From Clostridium massiliamazoniense (GTDB lineage: Bacteria; Bacillota; Clostridia; Clostridiales; Clostridiaceae), in contig NZ_LN879468.1 in NCBI RefSeq assembly GCF_001403635.1, forward strand, positions 1,519,501 through 1,583,500: a DNA stretch of 64,000 bases, in the 5' to 3' direction. The notes beneath the pieces were generated by a model. That model worked only from the letters and a program-made list of their open reading frames with translations, ran no database searches and was not told where the DNA came from. A program made the translations under genes and the position numbers. The first letter of the stretch is position 1, and every line of letters starts with the position of its first letter. Of the stretch, positions 1 through 10,806 are shown piece by piece.

Positions 1-200
1 ACTATAGCTTCCTTATTCTTATCTATACTTGATATAGCCAACTTTTTATTATCATAGTCACTTTGTAATGCAGTATACTTACTTTCAACTTCCTTCACCT
101 TTTCCCTTTGAGGAACAAATACAAATTGGTAATATCCAACACTTAAAGCTACAATCCCAACTATAGCTAAAAGAGTTTTTTCCTTATTACTTATTTTCAT
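1..200 (-). CDS. pilO: PilO-like type IV pilus assembly protein (partial, runs off left edge)
   Basis: Only the first 66 codons are inside the window. The start ATG at 198-200 follows a strong GGAGGAGG ribosome site with six bases of spacing. The visible protein has a short cytoplasmic N-terminus, one membrane segment (about residues 9-27) and the start of a charged, probably coiled-coil stretch. This is the usual layout of PilO, the inner-membrane alignment protein that pairs with PilN. The reading frame overlaps the end of pilN by 14 bases, so the two are translationally linked. Identity rests on position after pilM-pilN and on topology rather than on a sequence motif. Confidence 0.75.
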   Translation of the reverse strand, partial: MKISNKEKTLLAIVGIVALSVGYYQFVFVPQREKVKEVESKYTALQSDYDNKKLAISSIDKNKEAI

Positions 201-756
201 AATATTCCTCCTCCATTTCACAATTAATTGTAAAAGTAAATGTTTCAGAAGCCTCTAAATCTGATGTAATAGATGGCACATGACTACCCTTAATAAATTC
301 TAAATTATTAATGTTATATTGGAGCTCTGCTATAGCATTTTCTGAACTAGATTCCCCTGCTATAGTTATTTTTCCACCATTTATTGAAATATTTTTAAAT
401 AATACTCCTCCAGGCACAGTTCCATAAATTGATGTCATTAATTCCTCTTTCACCATAGCCCTATTCTTCATGGAAGTATAAATATCCCTTAAAGTACTAT
501 CATAAGTTGTTAGGATGTCCTTTTCTTTAGCTATAGCCGTTGCCTCAATATACTTTTCTTTAAAAGCAGCATCATTTAACTCATTAGTTAAAGTCTCTAT
601 AGCCTTATTATGCTTTGCCATAGTATAGGTATTATATCCTAATGACCCTGCTGCTAAGGTTACTGCTACACAACTAGCTACTAAAATAACATTATTCGAA
701 CTACTACTTTTTTCTTTTTCTAAAATATACGGTTCAAAAAAATTAATATCTGTCAT
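187..756 (-). CDS. pilN: PilN-like type IV pilus assembly protein
   Basis: A 189-residue bitopic protein. The N-terminus (MTDINFFEPYILEKEK) resembles the conserved PilN segment that docks into a groove of PilM. A single transmembrane helix follows at about residues 22-42, then a coiled-coil region and a small C-terminal alpha/beta domain expected to pair with PilO. It forms the inner-membrane alignment subcomplex between the cytoplasmic PilM ring and the envelope. It starts 14 bases downstream of pilM and overlaps pilO. Gram-positive pili lack an outer-membrane secretin, so the partner on the outer side is unknown. Confidence 0.8.
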   Translation of the reverse strand: MTDINFFEPYILEKEKSSSSNNVILVASCVAVTLAAGSLGYNTYTMAKHNKAIETLTNELNDAAFKEKYIEATAIAKEKDILTTYDSTLRDIYTSMKNRAMVKEELMTSIYGTVPGGVLFKNISINGGKITIAGESSSENAIAELQYNINNLEFIKGSHVPSITSDLEASETFTFTINCEMEEEYYENK

Positions 757-770
757 AATAGTTCCTCCCC

Positions 771-1970
771 CTAAAGTCTTAATAATGTACCAATAGCATT
801 TAAATATTGGTCTATATTATTTATAGCTACTGATTTTGATATTTCTATATTATCAACTGTTTCTATTTTTACCACTTCTATATTTACCCTATTTTTTATA
901 TACTCACCCAAGCCTTTTAACTTAGATGTACCACCATAAATATATATTCTATCTATCCTTTTCTTTCTTTTATTCCCATAAAAATTAATTATTCTTTCAA
1001 TTTCATCTGTCCATTGCGCAACAATTTCTCTTGCAAAATTATTAGCTTCACTTTCATTATGTTCTCCAATGTTACACTTCTCTATTTTTAAATCCTCTGC
1101 CTCTTTGACATGAACACCAATTCCTAATGCTATGTTTCTATCAATTTCAAAACCACTTCCTTGAATTGATCTCATAAATTCAAGAACACCTTCATTTAAA
1201 ATAGAAATATTAAAGCTTGCAGCTCCCATATCTATAAACATAGCTGCTTCTTTTTTATTTATCTTAGTTCCATTAATAGTATTTACATGGTTATAAATCT
1301 TTGTTATAGCATTATTAGTTATATCCAAGGCATAAGGCTTCTTTTTCTCACCTATATCCTCAGCAACTTTTAAAAATCCCTTAACAATTGACCTTGGACA
1401 AACAACCACTAAAACCTTTATTCTAGGTTGCCCATCAACATTAAACTTCTCTATTTCTTTATATTGAATATCATAATCTTCCATATTAATAGGTAAGTAT
1501 TGAGCAAGTTCATTAGCTATTAATATTCTAAATTCCTTCTCACTTATTTCACTATTATAAATTACAGAGATTTCCCTACTTATTATTTGATTTCCACCCA
1601 TTACAAAAACTAAATCTTTAGTATTCATATTTTTTTGAGCAAAATTAGTTTTTAACAAATTAACTATGTTTGGTAAACTATGCAAGTCACCATTTTTAAC
1701 ATATTCAGAAGAAGATTCTATTTTAGCTGCATTTAAAATTTGAATCTTATCCTTTCTTTTACGCCCTTCAACAACCTTAATAAAACTAGTTCCTACATCA
1801 ATAGAAATAAATTTATTATCCTTAACCTTTCTTAATTTAGGCTCCTTTTTAGTAGGTTTCTTCTTAGCAAAACTAATTTTTTTCTTTTTCTTAACCTTAA
1901 TATCTTTATCAATTTCTTTAATACCTAACTTTTCCTCAGCTAGCTTTTCTACATCTAACCCATTATTCAT
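771..1970 (-). CDS. pilM: PilM-like actin-fold pilus assembly ATPase
   Basis: A 399-residue cytoplasmic protein of the actin/FtsA superfamily. The phosphate-1 motif is visible at about residue 57 (SIDVGTSFIKVVEG), and a second glycine-rich nucleotide segment (FIDMGAASFNISIL) and an adenosine-type motif (IYIYGGTSKLKGLGEY) follow. It has an unusual lysine-rich N-terminal extension of about 50 residues, rich in KKK runs and longer than in typical PilM. It is expected to bind the PilN N-terminus and organise the inner-membrane platform. It lies after the pilA terminator, so it is probably transcribed by read-through at lower level than pilA. Confidence 0.85.
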   Translation of the reverse strand: MNNGLDVEKLAEEKLGIKEIDKDIKVKKKKKISFAKKKPTKKEPKLRKVKDNKFISIDVGTSFIKVVEGRKRKDKIQILNAAKIESSSEYVKNGDLHSLPNIVNLLKTNFAQKNMNTKDLVFVMGGNQIISREISVIYNSEISEKEFRILIANELAQYLPINMEDYDIQYKEIEKFNVDGQPRIKVLVVVCPRSIVKGFLKVAEDIGEKKKPYALDITNNAITKIYNHVNTINGTKINKKEAAMFIDMGAASFNISILNEGVLEFMRSIQGSGFEIDRNIALGIGVHVKEAEDLKIEKCNIGEHNESEANNFAREIVAQWTDEIERIINFYGNKRKKRIDRIYIYGGTSKLKGLGEYIKNRVNIEVVKIETVDNIEISKSVAINNIDQYLNAIGTLLRL

Positions 1971-2175
1971 ACCCTCACCCCTTAAAAGATTTTCAGAAAT
2001 TTATTTTTATATATTTTTTAAAATTAACCTCCTACCATAATCCTTGCAGGAGTAAGATAATCTATATTATTAAAATTTCGTATATTTTCCCATAAAACTT
2101 AAGTTTTATATACTTAATAAAATATTATTCACTAAATAAAAATAAGCCCACACTCAAATTGTTAACTAAAACAAT

Positions 2176-2200
2176 AAACTCAGTCAAAATGACTGAGTTT
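2176..2200 (-). terminator. Intrinsic terminator or attenuator between pilA and pilM
   Basis: A perfect 11-bp stem (AAACTCAGTCA / TGACTGAGTTT) with a three-base loop, starting 41 bases past the pilA stop, followed on the minus strand by a modest T-rich stretch (ATTGTTTTAG). A smaller hairpin (CTCAAC/GTTGAG, about 2212-2232) sits just at the stop codon. This suggests partial termination that keeps the major pilin abundant relative to PilM-N-O. The rest of the 270-base gap shows no gene. Confidence 0.65.
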
Positions 2201-2240
2201 ACATTCTTAAACTCAACTCACTTATTGTTGAGTAATTTCA

Positions 2241-2651
2241 TTACTTTGTTTCAACCTTAACCGTTGGATTTGCAGTAGTTGCATTCTCTATTTTTATTTC
2301 ATAGTGAGTTTTTCCATTTTCTTGTGGTGGATTAGATGTAGTACCTAAAACTCCACTTATAACATTTGAATAATCATTAGTACCTGTTGAACCAGTTGCT
2401 TTAGCTACTGTACTTCCATTATATTCATAAGTCCCATCCTCTTTTATATCACCACTTTGAACTAATAATGTTACTGCTTGATCAATATGATTGCTACTAC
2501 TTTCATCTGATTTAATTTTTGAATTTTCTCTTATCTTATTAAAGTTAGGAATAGCTATAAGCGCTATAATTGCCAATACTGCTAAAACAACTATTAACTC
2601 AATAAGAGTAAACCCTTTTTTCTTTTTATTTTGTTTTTTTGTCTTTAACAT
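2241..2651 (-). CDS. pilA: Type IV major pilin-like prepilin
   Basis: A 136-residue prepilin. A lysine-rich leader of 13 residues ends in G13, and the class III cleavage site KKGFTLIELIVV places F14 as mature residue 1 and the conserved glutamate as mature residue 5. A hydrophobic helix of about 25 residues follows, then a small globular C-terminal domain rich in Ser, Thr, Asn and Gly and without cysteine. It would be cleaved and N-methylated by the PilD encoded at the head of the cluster and assembled by PilB and PilC. It sits 55 bases downstream of pilC. The short, cysteine-free head is typical of clostridial pilins. Confidence 0.93.
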   Translation of the reverse strand: MLKTKKQNKKKKGFTLIELIVVLAVLAIIALIAIPNFNKIRENSKIKSDESSSNHIDQAVTLLVQSGDIKEDGTYEYNGSTVAKATGSTGTNDYSNVISGVLGTTSNPPQENGKTHYEIKIENATTANPTVKVETK

Positions 2652-2706
2652 AAAAAAACTCCCCCTTATTTTTTAATTTATATCAATTACCTTTCGTAAT
2701 TAATAA

Positions 2707-3918
2707 CTACATCATTACGTTATACATTTCAAACATTGGTAGTAATATTGAAATTATTAAGAAACCAACTATTATTCCCATCACTATAAGCATTATTGGT
2801 TCAATTATTGTTGATAATGCCTCTATGGTTCTATCTAATTCTTCATCATAAAAATCTGCTGTTTTTTCTAGAATTCCATCTAAGGAACCTGATTCTTCTC
2901 CAATTTTTATCATGGAACTCAACATTAGTGGAAATATGCCAACATCCCTTATAGGTTCTGACAAACTTTCCCCTTTTAATACTCTTTCTTTAACCTTTGT
3001 TATTTCTACCTTTGCAAATTTATTTCCAAGAACTCCACCTACAACATCTAAAGAATTATTGATTGTAACCCCTGCACTTAATATAGTGGATAAACTTCTT
3101 GTAAATCTTGATACTACTATTTTTTGATGTATACTCTTTAAAAGAGCATATTTTAACTTGTATTTATTATAGCTATATTCTCCTTGCTCTGTTTTTCGAG
3201 TGTAATAAAAAAATCCACCTGCTGCTGCAACTACAGCTAAAAAAACTATATACCAATAATTACTTAAGAAATTCCCAAGTCCTAAAGTTATTTTTGTCAT
3301 TCCAGGAAGTTCTGCTCCTTCCTGTGCAAACATGTCTATAAACATTGGCATAACAAACATTAATATAAATCCAATTACAAATACTGTTGTTAATGCTAAT
3401 ATAACTGGATATATCATAGCATTTCTTATTTTTCCATTCATCTTATTTTCTTTCTCATAATAAGTTGCCATTCTATTTAATATAGAATCTAAGGTACCAC
3501 TCATTTCTCCAACTTCTACCATATTAACTAGTAAAGGTGGAAAATAATCTTGTTTTTTCCCCATGGCCTCTGAAAGAGTCACACCTTTTTTAATATCTTC
3601 ACTAATTTCCCCTAGAACTCCTCTAAGCTTTTTACAAGGTAACTGTTCTGCTAACATATCAATAGCTGTATTAATAGTTACTCCTGCCTCAATCATAGTA
3701 GAAAATTGTCTACAAAAAATAGCAATATCCTTTGTTCCAACTTTAGAAGTAAAGTTAAAATTTATCTCTTTACTTGTACTAAGTTCTTCAATAGACAAAG
3801 GTGATAAACCATTAGATAAGAGCATGGAACGCAAATCCTGTTCAGATTCTGCTTCATAATCTTTCTGCTCATTAATCTCACCAGTTTTACTAAGTGCTCT
3901 GTATTTAAACTTAGGCAA
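2707..3918 (-). CDS. pilC: Type IV pilus inner-membrane platform protein PilC
   Basis: A 403-residue GspF/PilC-type platform protein. Two repeated T2SSF cytoplasmic domains (about residues 68-190 and 270-390; e.g. FCRQFSTMIEAGVTIN and FTRSLSTILSAGVTIN) alternate with three membrane helices. It transmits the PilB ATPase motion to pilin subunits. Translation begins at a TTG (3916-3918) preceded by AGGGGGGAGAGG; no better ATG exists in frame. It lies between pilB and pilA in the usual order. Confidence 0.93.
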   Translation of the reverse strand: MPKFKYRALSKTGEINEQKDYEAESEQDLRSMLLSNGLSPLSIEELSTSKEINFNFTSKVGTKDIAIFCRQFSTMIEAGVTINTAIDMLAEQLPCKKLRGVLGEISEDIKKGVTLSEAMGKKQDYFPPLLVNMVEVGEMSGTLDSILNRMATYYEKENKMNGKIRNAMIYPVILALTTVFVIGFILMFVMPMFIDMFAQEGAELPGMTKITLGLGNFLSNYWYIVFLAVVAAAGGFFYYTRKTEQGEYSYNKYKLKYALLKSIHQKIVVSRFTRSLSTILSAGVTINNSLDVVGGVLGNKFAKVEITKVKERVLKGESLSEPIRDVGIFPLMLSSMIKIGEESGSLDGILEKTADFYDEELDRTIEALSTIIEPIMLIVMGIIVGFLIISILLPMFEMYNVMM

Positions 3919-3976
3919 ACCTCTCCCCCCTTTATATAATCCAACCCCTTAATTAATTCTTAATTTTTAAACTTTA

Positions 3977-5671
3977 CTATCCAAGGAAAAGTAAAGATAC
4001 TAACTCTTCCATGGTAGTTTGTCCACCTAAAACCAATTCTTCACAGCTTTTTGCTAGGGTTTTCATTCCCTTAGCCACTGCCATATCCTTTAATTCATCT
4101 GAATTCTTTGATGTTATTATTTTATCTTTTAACTCTCTATCTATTTGAAGTATTTCATAAACCCCTATTCTTCCTGTATACCCTGTATGTCCACAGGCAA
4201 TACATCCCTCTCCTTTATAAAGAATTAAATCTTCATATTTATTTATCCCTAATATTTCTTTTTCTTTTTCATTAGCTTCATAAGCTTTTCTACAATTTGG
4301 ACAAATCTTTCTTACAAGTCTTTGTGCTATAACTCCTTTTAATGAAGTTGATACCAAGTAAGGCTCTATGCCCATATCTATAAGTCTTAATACTGAGGAT
4401 GCAGCATCATTGGTGTGAAGTGTACTTAAAACTAAGTGACCTGTGATTGCAGCTCTTATTCCTATTTGAGCTGTTTCACCGTCTCTCATTTCTCCTATCA
4501 TTATTATGTCTGGATCCTGTCTTAGCATAGATCTAAGACCTGCTGCAAAGGTTAGTCCAGCTTTTGAGTTAACATTTACTTGGTTTATTCCACCAACTGT
4601 ATATTCCACTGGATCTTCAATTGTTGTTATATTCTTATTCCCATCATTAAGTTCATTTAGAACTGTATAAAGTGTTGTACTTTTACCACTTCCTGTAGGA
4701 CCTGTTACTAAGATTATTCCATAAGGTGATTTAATTATATTATCTAAAAGTTCTAAATCCCTCTCACTCATTCCTAGTTTTTTCTTTCCTATTTTGTAGT
4801 TTCCTTTATCAAGTATTCTTATAACTACCTTTTCACCAGTAATTAAAGGAATGATAGATACCCTCATATCTACAGGTCTATCTCCAATAGTTGTTACTAT
4901 TCTTCCGTCTTGAGGTACTCTTTTTTCTGCTATATTCATATTTGATAAAATTTTTATTCTTGTAATTAATGCGCCTAGGGATTCTATATCTAAATTTAGA
5001 AGTGTCTTTAAGGTGCCATCAACTCTGTACCTTATTCTTATAGTATCTTCGTATGGCTCTATATGTATGTCTGATGCTCTTTGTTTAACAGCATCCTCTA
5101 AGATTTGGTCTACCATTTTTACCGCAGGGGCATTTTTTATATCATCTAATTCTATTTCTTGCTTCTTAGCTTGCCCTAACTTTTCTCTCTCTTTTGAAAG
5201 TTCCTTTGCAGCACTTTTAACATGGCTTCCTGAATAGTATCTATCTATAGTACTCTTTATGTCTTCCTCAGTTGAAATATATTGTTTTATCTTATACCCA
5301 GTAAAACTTATATCATCTAAAGCAAAAAGATTTAATGGATCTGAAAAGACCACCTTCAATCTGGTTTCATATTCAAATTTATCTTCTTCAAAACCAAAAG
5401 GAAAAACATTATGTGTTCTACAAAGACCTTCACTCAATAATTTTACTGCCTTTGGATCAACTTCTATAGTTCTAAGTTCTATACGTTCTATATCTAACTG
5501 CTCTTGTAAAATCATTATTATGTCTTCCTGAGAAATGATTTCTTGAGATATTAAAATCTCACCTAATCTCTTGCCCTCAGTTCTTTGAATTTTTAAGGCA
5601 TTATTTAGTTGCTCCTCTGTTATTTTCCCATGTGTAACTAACAAATCACCTATCCTAAGTCTATCCCTCAT
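3977..5671 (-). CDS. pilB: Pilus extension ATPase PilB with MshEN domain
   Basis: A 564-residue assembly ATPase. The N-terminus (about residues 1-65) carries two tandem MshEN-type motifs (RIGDLLVTHGKITEEQL, then RLGEILISQEIISQEDI), a fold known to bind cyclic di-GMP. The C-terminal motor has a Walker A (GPTGSGKSTT), an Asp box and Walker B (DPDIIMIGEMRD), a His box and a four-cysteine zinc site (CPNC ... CIACG). It powers pilus extension together with PilC. The start ATG follows GAGGTAATTT. A GGDEF-EAL protein at 55966-58113 is a possible source or sink of the ligand. Confidence 0.95.
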   Translation of the reverse strand: MRDRLRIGDLLVTHGKITEEQLNNALKIQRTEGKRLGEILISQEIISQEDIIMILQEQLDIERIELRTIEVDPKAVKLLSEGLCRTHNVFPFGFEEDKFEYETRLKVVFSDPLNLFALDDISFTGYKIKQYISTEEDIKSTIDRYYSGSHVKSAAKELSKEREKLGQAKKQEIELDDIKNAPAVKMVDQILEDAVKQRASDIHIEPYEDTIRIRYRVDGTLKTLLNLDIESLGALITRIKILSNMNIAEKRVPQDGRIVTTIGDRPVDMRVSIIPLITGEKVVIRILDKGNYKIGKKKLGMSERDLELLDNIIKSPYGIILVTGPTGSGKSTTLYTVLNELNDGNKNITTIEDPVEYTVGGINQVNVNSKAGLTFAAGLRSMLRQDPDIIMIGEMRDGETAQIGIRAAITGHLVLSTLHTNDAASSVLRLIDMGIEPYLVSTSLKGVIAQRLVRKICPNCRKAYEANEKEKEILGINKYEDLILYKGEGCIACGHTGYTGRIGVYEILQIDRELKDKIITSKNSDELKDMAVAKGMKTLAKSCEELVLGGQTTMEELVSLLFLG

Positions 5672-5860
5672 AAATTACCTCTTTTTGTTATTACTTGAAT
5701 ATTTTTTCTTAAACAATAATATTATAAGTCGTCTATTGTCATAAAACAAGATAAATAATACGTTTTTTTTCGACAGCTCTTCTATATTTTTTTATTGCTT
5801 TATAAACCTTTTTAAAATTCATTTTAAAACCCTTTTTCTACACTTGTAAATAATATACTT

Positions 5861-6628
5861 TTAAAAATTCAATAGATATTTGCTTATAATATTATTGCCA
5901 ATAATCATTGATAAATAAGCTGCCATAGCGAGACTTGGTCCAAAAGCTATGTAATCATTTCTAGATTTTTTCTTACTTATAATCAAAGCACCTCCATATA
6001 TTCCACCTATGATAAATGAAGCTAAAATCATAAAAATAGTTAATTTAAATCCAATAACTAAACCTATTAAAGTTGCTATTTCTATATCGCCTTCACCCAT
6101 AGCTCCTGTTAAATAGCAAATTGCCCCAATTACTAATGTTCCTACAATTCCACCACTACATCCTCTAATTACATTTTTAATATATTCTAATAATCCAACT
6201 GATATTCCTCTGTTTTCTACTAAGATAAAAACAATCATTAAAAAAATAAATGGTATTGTTGTCATACTATATACATCAGTAGTATCAAAGTCTATTAAAG
6301 CAATAACTATTAATACTATGGTTAATAAAGAAAACTTAAAAAAGCTATATGTTAGTCCATATCTTAAATAAAGTAAAGTTACTAAAGTTCCTGTCATAAA
6401 CTCTACTAAGGGATATCTCATAGAAACTTTTTCTTTGCAGTATCTACATTTTCCCCCTAAAGATAAATAACTAAATATCGGTATTAAATCTTTCCACTTT
6501 AAAGTTGTGCCACAACTTCCACAGGAAGATGCTGGCCTTACTATAGATCTTTCAGCTGGTATTCTATAAATGCATACATTTAAAAAGCTACCAATTACAA
6601 TACCATAGATAAAAACTATAAATGTCAT
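5861..6628 (-). CDS. pilD: Prepilin peptidase / N-methyltransferase PilD
   Basis: A 255-residue polytopic aspartic peptidase. It shows the N-terminal GSFLNVCIYRIP signature, a two-pair cysteine zinc site (CGSCG ... CRYC), and both catalytic aspartate motifs: ALIDFDTTDVYSM and GEGDIEIATLIGL (the GxGD motif). It cleaves and N-methylates prepilins such as PilA. It is the first gene of the pil cluster, separated from pilB by 189 bases that contain no gene. Confidence 0.93.
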   Translation of the reverse strand: MTFIVFIYGIVIGSFLNVCIYRIPAERSIVRPASSCGSCGTTLKWKDLIPIFSYLSLGGKCRYCKEKVSMRYPLVEFMTGTLVTLLYLRYGLTYSFFKFSLLTIVLIVIALIDFDTTDVYSMTTIPFIFLMIVFILVENRGISVGLLEYIKNVIRGCSGGIVGTLVIGAICYLTGAMGEGDIEIATLIGLVIGFKLTIFMILASFIIGGIYGGALIISKKKSRNDYIAFGPSLAMAAYLSMIIGNNIISKYLLNF

Positions 6629-6780
6629 TCCATCACCTCTCCCCTATATTATTCTACCAATACTTTACTTTTCCTCCTTCTTTTTAAAAAAAATTTTTGA
6701 CTATATTCTTTTAATTTTTAATATTACTTTATCACTTTTTGTAGGCTAATAAACCATTTAACAATTAATTATAATTAACA

Positions 6781-6835
6781 AAAAAAGAATCTTATAGAAC
6801 AAGCTTTTTATTTGCTATTCTACAGATTCTTTTTA
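6781..6835 (-). terminator. groESL terminator
   Basis: A long imperfect hairpin with outer arms AAAAAGAATCT / AGATTCTTTTT lies about 30 bases past the groEL stop and ends in a run of seven T on the minus strand. The remaining gap to pilD (6629-6780) holds no recognisable feature. Confidence 0.8.
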
Positions 6836-6865
6836 ATATTTATCTTATATATTTATTTTTAAATT

Positions 6866-8497
<1,632 letters not shown>

Positions 8498-8502
8498 CTA
8501 AA

Positions 8503-8787
8503 TTAATCAACTATTGCTAAAATATCTTCTTCTTTAAGTATAATGTATTCTTCTCCTGAAACCTTAACATCTATACCTGCATATTTAGTATATAAAACCT
8601 TATCTCCAAGTTTAACTTCTAAAGGAATTCTTTTTCCTTCAACCATTTCTCCTGGTCCTACAGCTACTACTTCAGCTTCCTGTGGTCTTTCTTTTGCTGC
8701 TCCTGTTAGAATAATTCCACTAGCTGTTTTTTCCTCAGCTTCTAGTCTTTTTAAAACTACTCTGTTTCCTAATGGTTTAATATTCAT
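8503..8787 (-). CDS. groS: Co-chaperonin GroES
   Basis: A 94-residue Cpn10 protein with the mobile-loop region [16 protein letters not shown] and the conserved start [13 protein letters not shown]. It forms the heptameric lid on GroEL. The start has a GGAGGGG ribosome site. It is the first gene of the heat-shock operon and directly follows the CIRCE-containing leader. Confidence 0.96.
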   Translation of the reverse strand: MNIKPLGNRVVLKRLEAEEKTASGIILTGAAKERPQEAEVVAVGPGEMVEGKRIPLEVKLGDKVLYTKYAGIDVKVSGEEYIILKEEDILAIVD

Positions 8788-8894
8788 TCAAACCCCTCCT
8801 TGTATTTATATTACTGATTTTAAATTCAAATTAGTCTATCTTTAATGCTTTTTAATTCACTGGTAAAACCTTTTTCTTTAAGTACGTTAAATCT

Positions 8895-8921
8895 TTAGCA
8901 CTCATTAACTCAGAGTGCTAA
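8895..8921 (-). promoter_or_regulatory. CIRCE operator (HrcA site)
   Basis: A perfect match to the CIRCE consensus: TTAGCACTC, nine bases, GAGTGCTAA. It lies about 110 bases upstream of groES and directly downstream of the -10 box. HrcA bound here would repress groESL and release on heat or unfolded-protein stress. This is seen directly in the sequence. Confidence 0.97.
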
Positions 8922-8926
8922 CACTT

Positions 8927-8932
8927 ATTATA
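8927..8932 (-). promoter_or_regulatory. -10 box of the groESL promoter
   Basis: TATAAT on the minus strand, six bases upstream of CIRCE, so the operator covers the transcription start. No ideal -35 is visible: TTGAAT lies 20 bases upstream and TTTACT 15 bases upstream. The rest of the 8941-9188 stretch is AT-rich with no other feature seen. Confidence 0.7.
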
Positions 8933-9188
8933 ATAGACAAATTTGCAAGTAAATTCAATGATTAATTGTTTTTATTTTATTCCTTTTTTTAATATTATTC
9001 TTTCTTATTCTAAATTATCTATTTAATTCTTGATTTTTCTTTATTTTTCTAAGATTTATAATTTATTCACTTTTTTGTTTTTAATAAACCTTATTTGGCC
9101 ATAATTTAAATATCATTAATTCTCATTATAAACCTTGACTAAAATTCAAATAAATATAATTTTATTTAATATTCTTAGGAGATTTATT

Positions 9189-9803
9189 ATGCTAAAAAAA
9201 TCAATTTCTTTATTATTATCATTTATAATATTACTATCATTAATTTTATTTAATGCCATTATATTATTAAATTCAACTTTTATTTTTAAACTATATATGA
9301 TTAAAACAAATATTCCTTCTACACTCTCCATCCCCCTTAATAAAATTTTAGCTGATTATAAAAATATGATTTCTTATCTTAGGAATCCCTTTATAAAAAA
9401 TTTATCCTTTGATTATTTTACTTTAAGTAACTTTGGAAGAATTCATTTTTTAGAAGTTAAAAATATTTTTTTATTTATTTATTTTTTCCTTGCTTTATCA
9501 GTAATATTTTTTATCTTTTTATTCATAAAAAAAAGAGCTTTATTAAAAAGCTCCTTAAAATATTTATCTTTTATTACTATATGTTTTTTTATAGGATTAT
9601 TATGCTCATTTATAATAGATTTTAACCACATTTTTACTTTATTTCATAAACTCTTTTTTAATAATGATTACTGGATTTTTGACCCTATAACAGATTCTAT
9701 AATCACTGTTCTTCCCGAAAGCTTTTTTTTACTTAATGCAGTTATAATTTTAATTCTTCTCTTAATAGAAAACTTTTTTATTATGGTTTCTTTAAAAAAT
9801 TAA
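9189..9803 (+). CDS. DUF1461/TIGR01906-type membrane protein, candidate lipoprotein intramolecular transacylase (Lit)
   Basis: A 204-residue protein with four hydrophobic segments (about residues 5-30, 94-113, 125-144 and 176-200). The start at 9189 is chosen because TAGGAGA lies just upstream; an upstream ATG in frame has no ribosome site. Two family-defining motifs are visible: GRIHFLEVKNIF (His86) and FHKLFFNNDYWIFDP (His153), both in the predicted extracytoplasmic loops. This family includes Lit, which moves an acyl chain within lipoproteins to give the lyso form. Family membership is recognised from motif memory; the Lit function is inference. Confidence 0.7.
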   Translation: MLKKSISLLLSFIILLSLILFNAIILLNSTFIFKLYMIKTNIPSTLSIPLNKILADYKNMISYLRNPFIKNLSFDYFTLSNFGRIHFLEVKNIFLFIYFFLALSVIFFIFLFIKKRALLKSSLKYLSFITICFFIGLLCSFIIDFNHIFTLFHKLFFNNDYWIFDPITDSIITVLPESFFLLNAVIILILLLIENFFIMVSLKN

Positions 9804-9847
9804 TTATTAAAGTTTTATTTCATAACTAATCTCTGTTTATATTGTAA

Positions 9848-10561
9848 CTAACTCTCTCTTTCTGCTTCGCTTTTTATTTTGTTTATATGCTTTCTTGTTA
9901 CTAAAAATAAAGCACCAAATATTAATATAAAAATTGCAGTTAAAAAAATTATGTAAGTCCAATTTTTAGTTGATACTTGGTCTCCAAACATACAAGAAAA
10001 AAATAATGCAGGTGCTCTACCAATAGTTGATATTATTAAAAACTCCTTTAAACTAATATCTGCAACTCCACAAATATAAGCTAGCAAATCTTTTGGTATG
10101 CCTGGAATTAAGTATAAAATAAAAATAAGCTTTCTAGGATCTCTATTTGTTCTTTCACCAATCTTATTTTTATCTAGTTTCTTAACTAACCATAAATTAT
10201 TTTTCCCACAAATTTTTTGTAAAAAAGGTTTCCCAAGTTTTCTAGTTATTAAAAATGCCATAGCACTTCCAATAACAGCACCAACCATACATAATAGAAA
10301 ACTTATATAGGGTCCAAAAATATAACCTCCAGCAACTTGTACTACTTCACCTGGAATAAAGAAAAATACTATTTGAATTATTTGAATAAATAAAAATACT
10401 AAAAAAGAAAAACTACCATAAGAATTTACAGTTGTTTTAAATTGTTCTATATTAGTAAACATTGATTTATGATTAAAACCATATTTCATCATAATTAATA
10501 ATATTATTAAAGCTAAAATACTTGAAACTATAACCAAAATCCTTCTTCCCATTTTATTCAT
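9848..10561 (-). CDS. TVP38/TMEM64 (DedA/VTT-type) membrane protein
   Basis: A 237-residue polytopic protein. An N-terminal membrane helix (about 8-26) is followed by the VTT/SNARE-associated core: FFIPGEVVQVAGGYIFGP, GAVIGSAMAFLITRKLGKPF, YLIPGIPKDLLAYICG and further helices. Members are implicated in lipid scrambling or undecaprenyl-phosphate flipping, but the substrate here is unknown. The ATG follows AAGGGGGAT. It is convergent with the Lit-like gene, with 44 bases between the stops and no strong terminator. Confidence 0.85.
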   Translation of the reverse strand: MNKMGRRILVIVSSILALIILLIMMKYGFNHKSMFTNIEQFKTTVNSYGSFSFLVFLFIQIIQIVFFFIPGEVVQVAGGYIFGPYISFLLCMVGAVIGSAMAFLITRKLGKPFLQKICGKNNLWLVKKLDKNKIGERTNRDPRKLIFILYLIPGIPKDLLAYICGVADISLKEFLIISTIGRAPALFFSCMFGDQVSTKNWTYIIFLTAIFILIFGALFLVTRKHINKIKSEAERES

Positions 10562-10806
10562 AGGTTATTATCCCCCTTAACGTTAAAATCAAATATTTTA
10601 TACAATTCTTTTTAGTTGATAATCTCCTTAATTATAAATATAATTTAATTTGATACTATATTACAAATAACTTATTTACTTAAAAATATATGTAAATTAA
10701 GTTTTTAATTATTTTCCTTGCTTTAAATTATAAAGTAAAATAATTACATTTTTCTTACATATAAAATTAAAATTTTACTAAAAACATAGAAAGGTGGCCT
10801 AATACA

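Noticed and set aside
6629-6780. Possible cyclic di-GMP riboswitch ahead of pilD
   Set aside because: None of the conserved riboswitch core words were found on the minus strand.
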